Below, one piece after another: positions 33,395 to 44,929 of a stretch of DNA of 64,000 bases. The DNA lies in contig BSBM01001067.1 of NCBI GenBank assembly GCA_027924585.1, positions 4,858,501 through 4,922,500 of the forward strand, written 5' to 3'. Under the pieces are notes generated by a model that saw only the letters and a program-made list of their open reading frames with translations, had not been told where the DNA came from and did no database searches. The position numbers were made by a program, and so were the translations under genes. The number at the start of each line of letters is the position of its first letter. Positions within the stretch are counted from its first letter, which is position 1. This DNA is from Larix kaempferi. Taxonomy: Eukaryota; Streptophyta; Pinopsida; Pinales; Pinaceae.

Positions 33395-34464
33395 TGGCTA
33401 GTTGTTGTGATTCGGAGCCTTCTACTTTTGAGGAGGCCTCTTGACATCCCGTGTGGAGAGATGCCATGATGGAAGAGTACCATTCCATCATGAAGAACGA
33501 TGTTTGGGAGATAGTTTTGAGACCTGAGGGGAAGTCAATTGTGACTTCTCGGTGGCTTTACAAGGAAAAGCATGCTGCAGATGGCAGCGTGGAGAAGTTC
33601 AAGGCTCGTTTTGTGGCACGGGAGTTTTCACAGGTTGAGGGAGTTTATTATGAGGAGACATTTGTGCCGGCTGCTCGTTACTCTTCTATCAGGGCATTGA
33701 TTTCCATTGCTGCAGAAATGGGTTGGAAGATCCATCAAATGGATGTGAAGACTGCATTTCTCAATGGAGTTATACAGGAGGAGGTATATGTTGAGCAGCC
33801 TCAAGGCTTTGAGATTCATGGGAGAGATTCTCATCTATGCAGGCTGCGGAAAGCCTTGTATGGGCTGAACCAAGCTCCCAGAGCGTGGTATTCCAGGATA
33901 GACTCTTACTTGCTGTCGATGGGATTCTAGAAGAGTGAGGTTGATCCGAACCTTTACATCATCAGGGTTGGTGACGATTCACTCATTCTCCTGCTGTATG
34001 TAAATGACTTATTCATTACAGGTGGAGAGGGACTCATTGTAGCTTGCAAGAGAGATATTGCTTCAGAGTATGAGATGACTGACATTGGGTTGATGCATTA
34101 TTTTTTGGGATTGGAGGTTTGGCAGGAGCCTAGACATATTTTCCTGGGACAGGGAAAGTATGCAGTTGATATTCTGAGAAGATTTCGGATGGAGGACAAC
34201 AAGCCTCTGGCTACACCGATGATCACCAACTGGAGGAAGCTTCATGCTTCTGACGGAGAGTTGGTGGATCCTACATTATATTGTCAGCTTAGCAATTCAT
34301 TGAAGTATCTGGTCAACACCAAGCCAGATTTGTGTTTTGCGGTGAACACTCTCAGTCAGTTCATGGTAGAGCCTAGGAGTGTGCACTGGGTAGCCGCAAA
34401 ACATGTGTTGAGATACCTTGCAGGGACAGTGGATTATGATCTGAATTATAGGAGTTCGGATTAA
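33395..34464 (+). pseudogene. Reverse transcriptase and truncated RNase H of element D
   Basis: The copia RVT_2 domain resumes with EPSTFEEA and runs well preserved (VWEIVLRPEGKSIVTSRWLYKEKHAADGSVEKFKARFVA, HQMDVKTAFLNGVIQEEVYVEQPQGF). A TAG stop falls at 33928. The catalytic YVDD motif reads YVND (33997-34008), which removes an essential aspartate. The trace continues (TDIGLMHYFLGLEV, NTLSQFMVEPRSVHW) into the RNase H start and ends at 34462 where LTR sequence begins. Reverse transcriptase copies the element RNA into DNA; this copy would be inactive. Confidence 0.9.
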
Positions 34465-34817
34465 AGTTACTTTTTGATAAATTTAAGTAAAGTGAGAGAA
34501 ATTAATTTTGGAGAGAATTAAATTAGCTTTTAATCACATCCATCCATCTAAGTCAATGTGGACCCTTGGATTAGATGTCTCTTCACTCACCCCAGCATCC
34601 AAACAAAAAGGCAAGGGAAAGGCTTTTCACCATTCCATTATTTCATGAGTTTTGAGAGAGCAGAGAGCAATTCGACTTCTTGAGAGGAGAAGAAGAAGAA
34701 AATCGTAGGAGAGAGAAATAGCACACAAGCACGAACTCCAAGAATCCGTACAGCATGTCCGCACAACAATTCTGGGCACATTTTTCGGGAAGAAAAACAG
34801 TGACACGCATTTCCAGG
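34462..34817 (+). repeat. 3' LTR of element D, left part
   Basis: It matches 29519-29866 of the 5' LTR. It lacks the first 120 or so bases of the LTR, holds one small extra piece (GCATGTCCGCACAACA near 34754), and stops at CCAGG where another element inserted. Confidence 0.9.
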
Positions 34818-37800
34818 TGTTACCGGGCAAATTAGTAGGGCTAATTCCCAGTAAGCAAAAATAAGAACAGTGACCCAATGTCACCTCAGTCACCGTTCTA
34901 ACTTCTTCAGAAGCCAATAAACTCCAAGGAGAAGTGTCATTGTGACAATCTGTAGAACACTAAGACAACCACAAAACAATATTTTCTATGCAATCTGTTG
35001 TTAGACCCATGCCTAGATGGAGTCAAGATGAAGACAAGTTAATAAATATCCAATAAATGCCAAAATTAGGCAAAGCATATGATCACCAATCTTACCCAAT
35101 CACTTGATGAAAATGTAAGGTCAATTCAATACCATTAGGTATACCAAGTAGATATGCAAAAATGGTAAGTAGGTAAGATTAGAATATGTAAACACGGATC
35201 ATTCATCAACATGTATCATCCACTAATTGCAAAAAGGACATTTGTTGCGTTGAATATAGCATATAGATATGTATTTGTTAACCAAGTTTCAACCACACAT
35301 TACACCACACCAGAAATCAACATTAACCATTAAGGTAGCCCAAATTATCATCACTATTTAGGTTGTCACTTGAGTATAGAATCAATGTAAGAACTTTAAC
35401 TATCATATAGCAAATAAATATGTGATGTGTAATCAATCAGATAACTACTACAGAAGTAGGGTCAATGTCGTATACCCAAACTAGTTTTAGCAGCCAATTA
35501 TGGAGCATGCAAAGACTATAACTAATGACCAATAACCAGCATTAATCAGCTTCAGACTTGTATGTCAATATAAAATAAAAATGATAACATTGCAACTTAG
35601 GTTTTTTGTTTGGTTCAATAAATAACTTACATCAAATGAGCAACATATAAGGCTAAACTAATGCCAAGGTAATCTATTACAAATACCACTTCTAGGTCTG
35701 CAATTTATCTATAGTACAACAGAAACTAACCCAAAATCAGACCTATCTCAAAATCTTAATGATCAGTTTGTGGCATAATCTAGTAAACAAAAATATCAAT
35801 TAACATCAAACTTCTGATATATCTTTTTAATGTTTCATGTTTACTGTGTGTAGATGTTAAGGCAGCAGAGGGAGGAATACAGGCTGCACAGGGTCTGCAA
35901 AATTGCAGACCTGTGCTAGGTAAGGAAAGGGGATGATAAAGGAAGGAGAAGTGGTACGGAAGTGGAGAGATAAGGGCTCGGATGGAAGGAGAGGAAGGGA
36001 AGGTGGAGTGGAAGGGAGAGGGAGTTGGAAAAAGGTGAAGAAGGGAAGGCGGATGGGAAGAAGAGGGTGGAAGGAAGCTAGGAGAGGTAGGGAGCAGAGG
36101 CTGCGGACTGTGGGAGGAATGGAGCAGCTCGCAGGTGGAAGCTCGGATAGGGAAAAAGGAGGCCAGCGAGGGGGCTTAAGGAGAGGCCGAGGGCTTAAAG
36201 GAGTAGAGGAGTGAAGGCCGAATAGAAAGAGAGGCTGGGCGAAGTTTGGAAGGGTTATGGACTGTGGGAGGATGGAGAGGAGCAGGTTGCAGCAGGGGAG
36301 CAGGCTGCAGCAGGTGGCCTGCGAGTAGGAGAAGGTGAGAACCGAGGGTATGAGCAGAGAGAGGGAGTTAGAGCGAGTTAGATGGTGAGGAGGGCGAAGG
36401 TAGTGGAGAGCTAGGTAGGAAGTCGCAGGGCAAAAGGTTCTGCAGCAGGGTAAAACACAGAAAATCAGATTTAAGTTTTAGGTTTTAACATTGAAATTTG
36501 GGATTTAAAATTAGGTTTTTTACCACTAAAATTTAGGTTTTTTTAATATCAAAATTAACAACGAAATCAGAAAATGAAGAAATTAACCTAATCTAACATA
36601 ATAAATACAATAGTACAAAACTCAGAAAATTAGGTTTGAAGAGTAGATGAACAACATTAGGGCTTTATTAGTGAAATTCACCTAACTCTAGGGTATCAAA
36701 GAGGATGGCCCTCCTCTTGAGGTGGTGCTTGCCAAGTTTGGAAAGCTAGGGCTTCTTCAACAACTTCAAGAGTTGGTTGATGATGCCCTAGCTAAGACAA
36801 ACTTTGGAGATCTAAAACTCAAGTTTACAAGGCTAGGGTAACTAAAGGTCAGAAAATAACTTATCCTAGGGCAAAATGCAACTCCAATGGCTACCATTCA
36901 ACCTTAAACAAGCATACATCCAACATTTAACAAAAAGACATCAAGAGAAAGACTTAGATACATTTTTGTGCATGTGTCAAGCAAACAACTCTTAGCATCA
37001 CCTTAGCAAAGAAACAAGAGCAAAGATTTCAAAGATTTGTCCCCAAATTAGCAAGCATGATCATCCTCAAGAGGTGCACATCACTCAAAGAACCCTAGTT
37101 AGGGCAAAAATCAGAAATAAAAGTGTAATCCCATAAAGTTGATGTGTAAAAATGAAGTGAGGAAAAGTTATTTATACTTTTCACACTCACTTTTACAAAA
37201 ATAATTAAAATCCAGGCCGACATGCCTTTTTAAAATGTCAATTTGAAATTAGAAATGTTAACTTAAAATTAAAACAAAAATAATATAAAATAATCAAAGT
37301 AGTGGGTAAATTGGGGTGTTTTCCCCAGATTTGACCCCTATTTGAGCAAAATGACTAAAAATTAGCACATCGGACTAAAATGAAGGCCAAACTGCATAGG
37401 GGGGGTCATCATGCCCCAACTAACCCCAATAGTGATGAAAATCTCTCAATGGCCCCCCCCTTTATCAAGCAAACAGTCTGCCAAGAAGGAAGACGTCATC
37501 CTCTACAAAGGGGCCCAGAGAGAGGCCGGTAGTGAGCTAGAGGGCCAGGAGGGTGCTGGAGGTGCTCTGAAGGATAAACATGCGCCTCAGTGCTGAAGAA
37601 TCTGCCGCTGGAGTGATAAAACAAGGTCGGGGTCATGTGACCCAGTGATCCACCCTTGGAAGCCCCGGACACCAACCTCAGGGTTTCAAACCCTTTCATC
37701 AGGCAGTCAGCGATGCCATTAATCATAGTACTTCCAAAGGAGAAACCTGAGAGTCTGGCCATAACTCCTACCTCAGAATAGGCTGGCTAAACACCCTTCC

Positions 37801-37871
37801 TGGTCAGAAAAAAAGTCACCCTCTCCCTGGGGTACCTCTACAGGTGCGTTGGTGCTAGTACCATCGTAACA
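34818..37871. mobile_element. 3,054-bp insertion in the 3' LTR of D (possible solo LTR)
   Basis: The insertion begins TGTTAC and ends GTAACA, perfect 6-bp inverted termini in TG...CA form. It is flanked by CCAGG and CTAGG, a 5-bp target duplication with one change. The uninterrupted 5' LTR of D (CATTTCCAGGCAGCGGCACG) shows the empty site. No coding domain was found. The ends share no long direct repeat, so it is more likely a large solo LTR than a complete small element. It probably runs in minus orientation, since the reverse complement has a GC-rich start and a T-rich centre. It includes a 500-base purine-rich tract. Confidence 0.65.
35865..36430 (+). repeat. Purine-rich tract
   Basis: About 560 bases consist mostly of GGAAGG, GGGAGG and GAGAGG words with CAGGCTGCAG motifs (GAGCAGGTTGCAGCAGG near 36280). 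Open frames across it are long only because purine-rich sequence lacks stops. It lies inside the 3,054-bp insertion. Confidence 0.8.
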
Positions 37872-38325
37872 CTAGGCAGCAGCACGAATTTAGAGGCAGG
37901 GGCAGAAATCCCTACATTCCGTACAGTACATACAGTGGCACGCAATTCGAGGTCCGTACAGTCAAATTTAGACAGTCCGTACACTGCTGGTTTGGCGCGA
38001 ATTCTGAGACAGAATTCTGGGTTTTGCGGTTGAAATAAGTTGTAATTCTGCTGTTGCATTTTATTTTGCTGAAGAAATAAAAGAACTCTCTCAAACAGGT
38101 TTTCCCTTGTGGGTTTTTCCTGGGCAATTTTGCCAAAAGTACTGTGTCTGAAATTTTCTGTGTGACTGTCATAAAATTTCTGTCAGTGAATTTTCCTGTG
38201 TTTCATGTATTAAATTGTTCATAAAAAAAGATCTATTTCATTAACAGCTGAATGTTATGGGTTTGGGCATTTAACTATGACAATGTGACTGAAACCGGTT
38301 GGGGAAAAACACTTAAAAATCTACA
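37872..38325 (+). repeat. 3' LTR of element D, right part
   Basis: It matches 29867-30307 of the 5' LTR (GGCAGC, GCACGAATTT, GAGGTCCGTACAGTCAAATT, and the ending AAAAATCTACA). The target duplication GTGGA follows. Confidence 0.9.
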
Positions 38326-38330
38326 GTGGA

Positions 38331-39008
38331 TGGGGAAGACGGGTCAAAATTATAACTAAAAACTTTAATCTTACAAGTTCATCATTAATTGAACAGATTT
38401 ATATTTTTGGGGAGCAGATTTATAATTTGGGGTTTATCTGTGTGTCCATCATATACTTTATAAAATTATAAGTTATGGTGGTTGAAAGTCTTCCTAAATC
38501 GAGATGATAAACTCCATAAGGCATCGTTCCATGACATTTAAAAGATTCTATAGAAGAACTGCATGGCACAAAAGGGTGTGTGTTCTTAAAAAAAAAGCTC
38601 TTCACTGTTCCATTAGAATAAACAGCCTAAAGAAAATTTCCCTGTGTCAGCAATAGGAGCAGAAACCTTTGATGCTTACATACATAAAGCATTAATCTGG
38701 ATCCCAGAAAAATTATCGACTTCAAAATCTAATTGAAAATTTAACTGAAAAGCTTCTGTAAAGTTCTCAAAATCTTTATTTTTCAACATAATTGAGGAGA
38801 AGTATATTTGCATTTAAAAACTGAAGGAAATGATGTGCAGTTGCAAGGAAATCCAAAATCCTTGAGATGCCTGCATGGAAATGTGAGTGAAGGCATGAAG
38901 ATGTGCATGAAATTTCAATGCAGGAAAGACAATTGAAATCAATTACATATGTATTTCCAAAAAAAATCATTATGAAATAGAAGCTTGCATGTTTTGAATA
39001 TGTATATC
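38331..39008. other. Unassigned non-coding region
   Basis: AT-rich DNA between element D and the solo LTR. No conserved motif was recognised. Confidence 0.4.
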
Positions 39009-40244
39009 TGTTAGTTTTGTACCTTGGATGTGTTCCCCTAGTGATTTTAGCCTAAGTCACTAAGAAGGGGGTGATGGGACCCTCACATTAATTACCAATT
39101 AATGAGACTTTATGTTTTAAAGTCACTTTTGTCTAAAGTTATAAAGTGGGTGAGCATTTAATTAATTAAGTGATTTAATTAATGAGACTTTTGCTCACAT
39201 ATAATCTTAGCCATTGATTTGATTTTATCTCAACCATTGGATTAAGATTCCCTTTTAGGGATTGGACAAAAAGGAGGGAGGCTTCAATACCTAAATCATA
39301 ATTGTGATGTGAATGAGGTGAAGAGAGGTGAAGAGAGAACTCGAGAAGGAGGAGGTCGAGCTAGGGCGCAGGCACTGAAACCGTGACTCCACAGGCACGA
39401 GTTTCCAGGCATGGGTTTTCCAGTATTGGCTCAGATTACAAGGTATTCCTTCTGGCATTTATTATCAGCAAAGTGAACCATGAGAACTGCTGTCATCTCA
39501 TGCAATAAAATCGTGAAGGTACCATTACAGCAGTCTATTCATTAGCACGCAGATTGAGTTGGAGTCTGGGCTTGTATTTCGTGGCAGCTTCATTTAGTTG
39601 AGGCTCAGATAATGTAATATCAATCCCTGACACAAAACCCGTGGTCAACTGTCACGCTGTAAGGAGATTGCAGTCTGCACGTTTTTTTTTATGAGAAGTG
39701 ACTGGTACAGTGGTTTGTACAGCAGTCAAATACAGTCACTGTTCTGGGGTTATTACATGCACAAATTCCAGTAACAGTCAGCAGGGTTTTGAGTGTGTTT
39801 AGCACTAAAATCGAGGAGGATTCAGCACCAAAACCCAGCCATTAACTGCACAGAATTCGAGAGGTCTCAGCATGCATTTCTAGGGAGCTGTTATGCACAG
39901 AAATCGAGGCATTCTGGAGTGCACTTAATGTGAAGATAAGTTGTACTTGTTTTGTACTGCCGTTGCATTACTTTGCTGAAGAAATAATAAACATCTCTCT
40001 CTCTCAACTGGTTTTCCCCGTGGGGGTTTTTCCAGAGCTCGATTTGGCCAAAAATCTCTGAGTAAATTTATGTGTGAATGTTGTTGAATTAATTTGCAGC
40101 CTGTTAAATGCTTTTAAATTGTGTGTTTACTGTTAAAGAATTTTGTAATAAGTAGTTCCCAGTCTATGCATAACCGACTGGGAATGAAAACCACCAAAAC
40201 TTGACATTAAACCAGCAGGCAGTTTTAAAGGCAGAAAATCTTCA
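39009..40244 (+). repeat. Solo copia LTR
   Basis: This 1,236-bp LTR starts TGTTAGTTTTGTACC and ends AAAATCTTCA. A perfect 5-bp target duplication ATATC flanks it (39004-39008 and 40245-40249). Its start and end resemble the LTR of element D. It contains AATAATAAA poly(A)-type words near 39985, followed by the TTTTCCCCGTGGGGGTTTTTCC box, and GGCACGAGTTTCCAGG/CACAGAATTCGAG boxes. No primer site or internal region is present, so it is the product of recombination between the two LTRs of one element. Confidence 0.85.
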
Positions 40245-40249
40245 ATATC

Positions 40250-41317
40250 AGGGTCACATTGAGAGATGTAATATAATTATATATCACACACTGTTACACA
40301 TTTTCTTGGCATCATCACTACATTTAAAATTAAACAATTAATAACCATGTAACTTACAAACTTTCTACAAAATTGGAAATGCATAGCACGTCTAAGGCAT
40401 TGATTAGTAAGAATGATCCATCTGGAAAGATAAAACAAGGGACCAACAACCAAAAAGGTCCAACAAATAGTTACAGCTGACTACCAATCATAAAGAAGAT
40501 AACCACCGATCAGAGCCAACTAATTCGCAAAAAAATGATGGATGGCATGCCAGACAGAGTTTTCCCCACTATTCACTAGTTGAACTGTCACCCAGTATAA
40601 AAATAATTAATCTACAAGAAAGTGGGGTGGACACCCTCTCTTGGGCAACATCCCAAGTTATGCGCAACTAGAAAATATCCTCTTCCTATGGGGCCATGCC
40701 AACATCAAGGCATTATGGTTAAGACCCTTACAATTGATCCAACTGCTGCAATCATTAGAAAGTCACCTTCTTAGCCTCCAACTACTTCTGTTAAGCACTC
40801 AATGACTGTGTAGCTATGAGGCAATACCTGCTTACACCTATGGGCAATTACTTCCACATGAAACTATGAATTTCTGCATGCAATGATTAAGCAAATAACG
40901 CAAATTCTTGGGCTCCAAGAAATTCTAGCACACCAAATTGTCATATTGGAATGCTTGCTTGCCTTTGAATGGAACATAGGAAGGCAGCGAATACCAGATC
41001 AAAGGGCTCCTAACCTTTATAATTTCTAACACATTCTGTAAACAATGAACAAGCAAGAAAGGATAATGCAACCCAGTTTATAAATCAATCACATGTTTTT
41101 AATAGTATTCTTTAACAGAAGAAAGTGGTCTCCAAGAAACAATAAATAGATGCAAATCCAATTACCTGACAAAGTACTCGTAACTCCCTCACTAGAATGA
41201 TGAAAGCAATGGCTGCAGACAACATCAAAGGGAGATTTTAGTTTTTGCAACAGAAAACATGGAGTAACACAATAATCAAATACAAGCATGCTCAGTCTTA
41301 TCAGTAAATTACTAAGT
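40250..41317. other. Unassigned non-coding region
   Basis: No gene or element signature was recognised. Confidence 0.4.
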
Positions 41318-42180
41318 TGCCAAGAAACTTGGGTACAGGGACGGGGACGCCACAGTCACATCATACATGCATACTTCAGATTTCTTCATAAATTATGAAT
41401 CATGATTCATAATTCTAAATACAATGATTCATTGAACAATGAACATTCGCATTGAAAATTTGAAACATAAAATTTGATAAATCATAGACTCATAGTAGAT
41501 ATCAAGTAGAATAATGGAAGTTACATAAAATTTGATAAATCATTGTACCAGGCAGCTGTAACAAACAATCAAACTCAGATCTGAAGGTACAATTGAAATC
41601 TGATTTTAAACACCTATTTGTACTGTTGTTACAAGCAATAAAAAGTTGCAAATATATTCCTGGGTTGATGTCAGTGTATTTCTCAGTATTAAATACATAT
41701 GTATATTTTTTATGTGCACATTTGGTAGTGAAATTATGTTCCATGAGTGCTGAACACAAAACCATAAAAACATTCCTTGTAAATCAATGCAAAATCAGTC
41801 TACCAGATTTGGACAATATTCAGTGGAATTTGAACAGTGTTGCAAAGTGCTTGACATAAGTCCTGAACCAGACTCCATACGCAGTTAGCAAAATTTAGTT
41901 CAGATTTGGTTGGGGGTCATTACATTTTTCCCTGAGGATTTGCATTTTGTTGAGTCAGCCGTACCCCGAAGTACCCAAACACAGGGTACGCCGTACAATT
42001 TAGCCTATAAGTACCCCTTTTTTTTAAAAATTATAACGACGTCTTGGGTACGTGGAGCCAGTATGGGGTATGGCAGGGTACAGCAAGAAACATACCTTAC
42101 GCGTACCCAAGTACCTGGTACAGGTACCCAGTACGGGTACGTGTACCCTACCCCCAGGTACGGATACCCATGCAACATAG
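41318..42180. mobile_element. Candidate non-autonomous hAT-like element, GTACCC-rich
   Basis: The left side opens AAGTTGCCAAGAAACTTGGG and the right side ends CATGCAACATAG, which inverted reads CTATGTTGCATG, close to other hAT-like ends here. GTACCC or GGGTAC words cluster heavily in the right 230 bases (41960-42170), with a few near the left end, as hAT subterminal repeats do. The flanks (AAATTACT and TAATTTCT) are only a weak 8-bp match. Boundaries are therefore uncertain. Confidence 0.4.
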
Positions 42181-42413
42181 TAATTTCTCCAATGGCATGA
42201 AACTTAAGAAGCCACCAACAGAAGATTGTTCCCAAATTTCAATTATTTTTTAACAGACAATCCAATGTCTCTCCACATGGAATTAACCAAAAACATTCAC
42301 TTGCTGAGAAGGATTTGTCAGAATAAACAAGTTTACATCGTATGATAACAACTTAGGTGCATTTTCGATACAAAAAACAAATCAAGTTCCACATCATTAA
42401 TCATCTAATAAGT

Positions 42414-44050
42414 TTATTATTTAACTGATAGAATCGCTTGCTCTACCACAAAGCTTGTTATCTTGATAGCACTAATTGGATCTGACACAGTTCCTCTAGG
42501 CATTACTCTGCCCATCTGAAACCTGTATGACCAAAATATTGCTGATTTGACGATTGGAAAATAAACATTGATTCCACTGCCACACCTTCCAGGCTTGCCA
42601 GACAGCATTGTCATATCATGTACACCATTCCTATTCTCAGTTCAATTAAACGTTCTGGAAGTTTCAAATCTGGAGGGAAAGGAGCTACTTCCCAAGTACC
42701 TGTGTCCAGCGGGATAACAATCAGCGCATCTGATAGCAGATCTTTTATGAGGTATAGCATCCTGCATTACTCTACTGTTCACCCCAGGTATTGCAGATGA
42801 GTTTAAAGATATCTCTTTGAATTTTCCTGCTTTAATGAGTTGATTTACATAACAAGTACCCACCAAAGACTTTCACTTGGACTGTAAATTCAGATCCTGT
42901 GGCAGTGGTCAGGTGCCAATTTGAACTGGCATAGAATTGTTGCAGGTGTTATGCCTCCCACTACCTTCCCAAAGTGAAAATTGTGCCTACCAAAATCCTG
43001 ACCTGAATAACCTGCACCAACCTTAAAAAGATTTTGTTTAGATTATTGTGCCTCGAGCACAAAATATTCAGTAACATGTACACCAGTTTCTTGTTCCCTG
43101 CCCGACCTAGTAATTTCAGCCAAGGCAGCTCTGTCTCAGAATTTACACAAGCATCACTAGTTTGTGACTGCTGTTCTGACAACATCATTGCCATCCCTAG
43201 GGCCTAGACACCACTCCTCATTTTCTTGTAGACTAAATTATTTGTGACTAGTAACTACCTTGAAAAGAGTGATACCTGTAAACTATAGATTATTTACATG
43301 GTAGCCTGTAGAATTATATTTCTTCTAAAATAATTTAGAGTGGAAATGTTTGACACTCTACCTGCCTTTTGTTTTCTTTGTACCAGAATCTGTGAATATT
43401 GCTTTATCTGATATGATGCTTCCATCATCTGTTCTAAATTTGGCATTTGAACTTTGAAATAACTGAGAAACCAGGGTCTGATGTTCCTTTTTTAGCATTC
43501 TTCAGCTTCTGTATCATATTTTGCTGTGCATTTTGTTGAATAATCTGGTTTTGTTTTGAGCTTTTCACTCATAAATTATAACATTCCTGTGCCAAATGCT
43601 GGAATGTTGCTCATGGGTAAGTACTATTTTTTCACCTACAAAATTACAAATTTCTTAATCGCTGATTATCTACACCTGCCGACCAGCAAGATCTTGGGAG
43701 GACAGTTTAGAATAAGAGGCACTCTGTTGAAGGGCTTCTTGCTTCTAAACATCCACATTTATATTAGCATAACCCTGTATGTGATTAGGCATCTGCAACT
43801 GATGCCCTCCAAACTGCCAAGATGACAATTTTTCAAAATCCAAGGGAAACATTGATTGATACATCTACACTTCTATGAGCATTAGCATCTATGATTTTGA
43901 CCACCTGCAACTTACCTCAAAACTGTCCAAATCAGAAGAACCTTGCTTCTGGAATCTATAACATCTTTCCTCTGTTAATAATGATGAAACATAGGATCGT
44001 CCAAGTGCTGGTTCCTAACTAGCCCTGATGATGCACTCGCCTGTGGAAAC
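42414..44050 (-). pseudogene. Decayed coding-like region, family unknown
   Basis: On the minus strand several protein-like stretches occur in changing frames: SSGLVRNQHLDDPMFHHY (near 44030), FEKLSSWQFGGHQLQMPNHIQGYANINVDV (near 43800), QNQIIQQNAQQNMIQKLKNAKKG (near 43550), TDDGSIISDKAIFTDSGTKKTKG (near 43390), ALIVIPLDTGTWEV and PPDLKLPERLIELRIGMV (near 42700). They are separated by stops and shifts. The glutamine-rich and polar composition suggests a soluble host or transposon protein. I do not recognise it. It could be exons with introns or a decayed pseudogene. Confidence 0.35.
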
Positions 44051-44379
44051 ATTCTGTAACCCTACATGGATGTTAGCTAAACCAAAATTGCTCGTGGAAT
44101 GTTACTAAGAATTGATCCTCCTTGCTTAGTGACCAATAATTATTTCAAAATTGTTTATTAGATTCATTTGCTAGTCCAACATTAGGCAGAAATGTGAAGT
44201 GTTATGTGATAAACAAACCAATTAGATGAACTTTAAGCTCATAACTTATACTTGTTGAGTGGGGTTAAGCTTAACATAATCAGAAACAACTTTAATCCCC
44301 CCAGATATTAAACTTGAAGGATATCTTTCTGCCCATTATATGGTCCTTAACATCAACCTACTTGGATACTTCATCAACT

Positions 44380-44475
44380 CCTGGCTTTTGACCGGGCTCG
44401 TTGGAAAATTTGGTTAAGCATTTTGACTCTTTAAGGGCTCATCGTGAGAGGATATGCTCCGTCCTTGGTTTGATC
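44380..44475 (+). repeat. Possible SINE head (tRNA-like)
   Basis: TTTGGTTAAGCATTTTGACTC resembles an A box region, and TTGGTTTGATCCC 50 bases later resembles a polymerase III B box. This spacing is usual for plant tRNA-derived SINEs. It does not form a full tRNA; no tail or target duplication was found. Confidence 0.35.
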
Positions 44476-44929
44476 CCTTATAATATGGCTTGTTACTTAT
44501 AATTTAATATCCTTTTCTTGTTAAATATCAACCTTTCCAGCTATAAATAGTTAGCTATTAAGCATACAACTTGCCAAAAAAATGGATTGGCTTTCTTCAA
44601 AAATAATCATTGCTGTTCAATTTTGAAGAAAACCAATTATTTATTTATTTTGTTCAAGTTAATTATGTTCTTAAAGGGGCATGGCCGATTCTGGAGGAGG
44701 TTGCAAGTTGCAACCCAGGAGAAATCAGCAATCACAGAAGAGGAATCCCAATCCAAAAAACCCATCAAACCAGAGGAATGGTTAAGGGAAATCATTGCAC
44801 AGCAGGGTTCTTATGCAAGTTCCTCTGACCCTAAATCTCAAAATCCAAAGAAAACTCAAGATATAGAGGATACATTGTAAAATCCCTTGTGTATATTTGG
44901 CAGGAGACTTCGAGACTGAGATAAGATGA
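44476..44929. other. Region upstream of copia E, no element boundary found
   Basis: A plus-strand frame at 44587-44880 is polar at its end, but I recognise no family. No 5' LTR or primer site for element E is present, so E is truncated at its left end. Confidence 0.4.

Larger units (their letters stand above)
29391..38330 (+). mobile_element. Ty1/copia element D with nested insertions
   Basis: Perfect 5-bp target duplications GTGGA (29391-29395 and 38326-38330) delimit one copia insertion. The order is 5' LTR (29396-30307), primer site, gag, protease, integrase, a reversed LINE fragment (about 33075-33385), reverse transcriptase, truncated RNase H, then a 3' LTR that lacks its first 120 or so bases and is split by a 3,054-bp insertion (34818-37871). 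RNase H ends in the RSSD region and joins the LTR at 34462 with an ATTAAAGT microhomology, so the RNase H end, the polypurine tract and the LTR start were deleted. Confidence 0.9.

Noticed and set aside
35933-36214. Long plus-strand open frame rich in R, G, K and E
   Set aside because: It lies in a purine-rich tract that rarely contains stop codons; composition, not coding, explains it.
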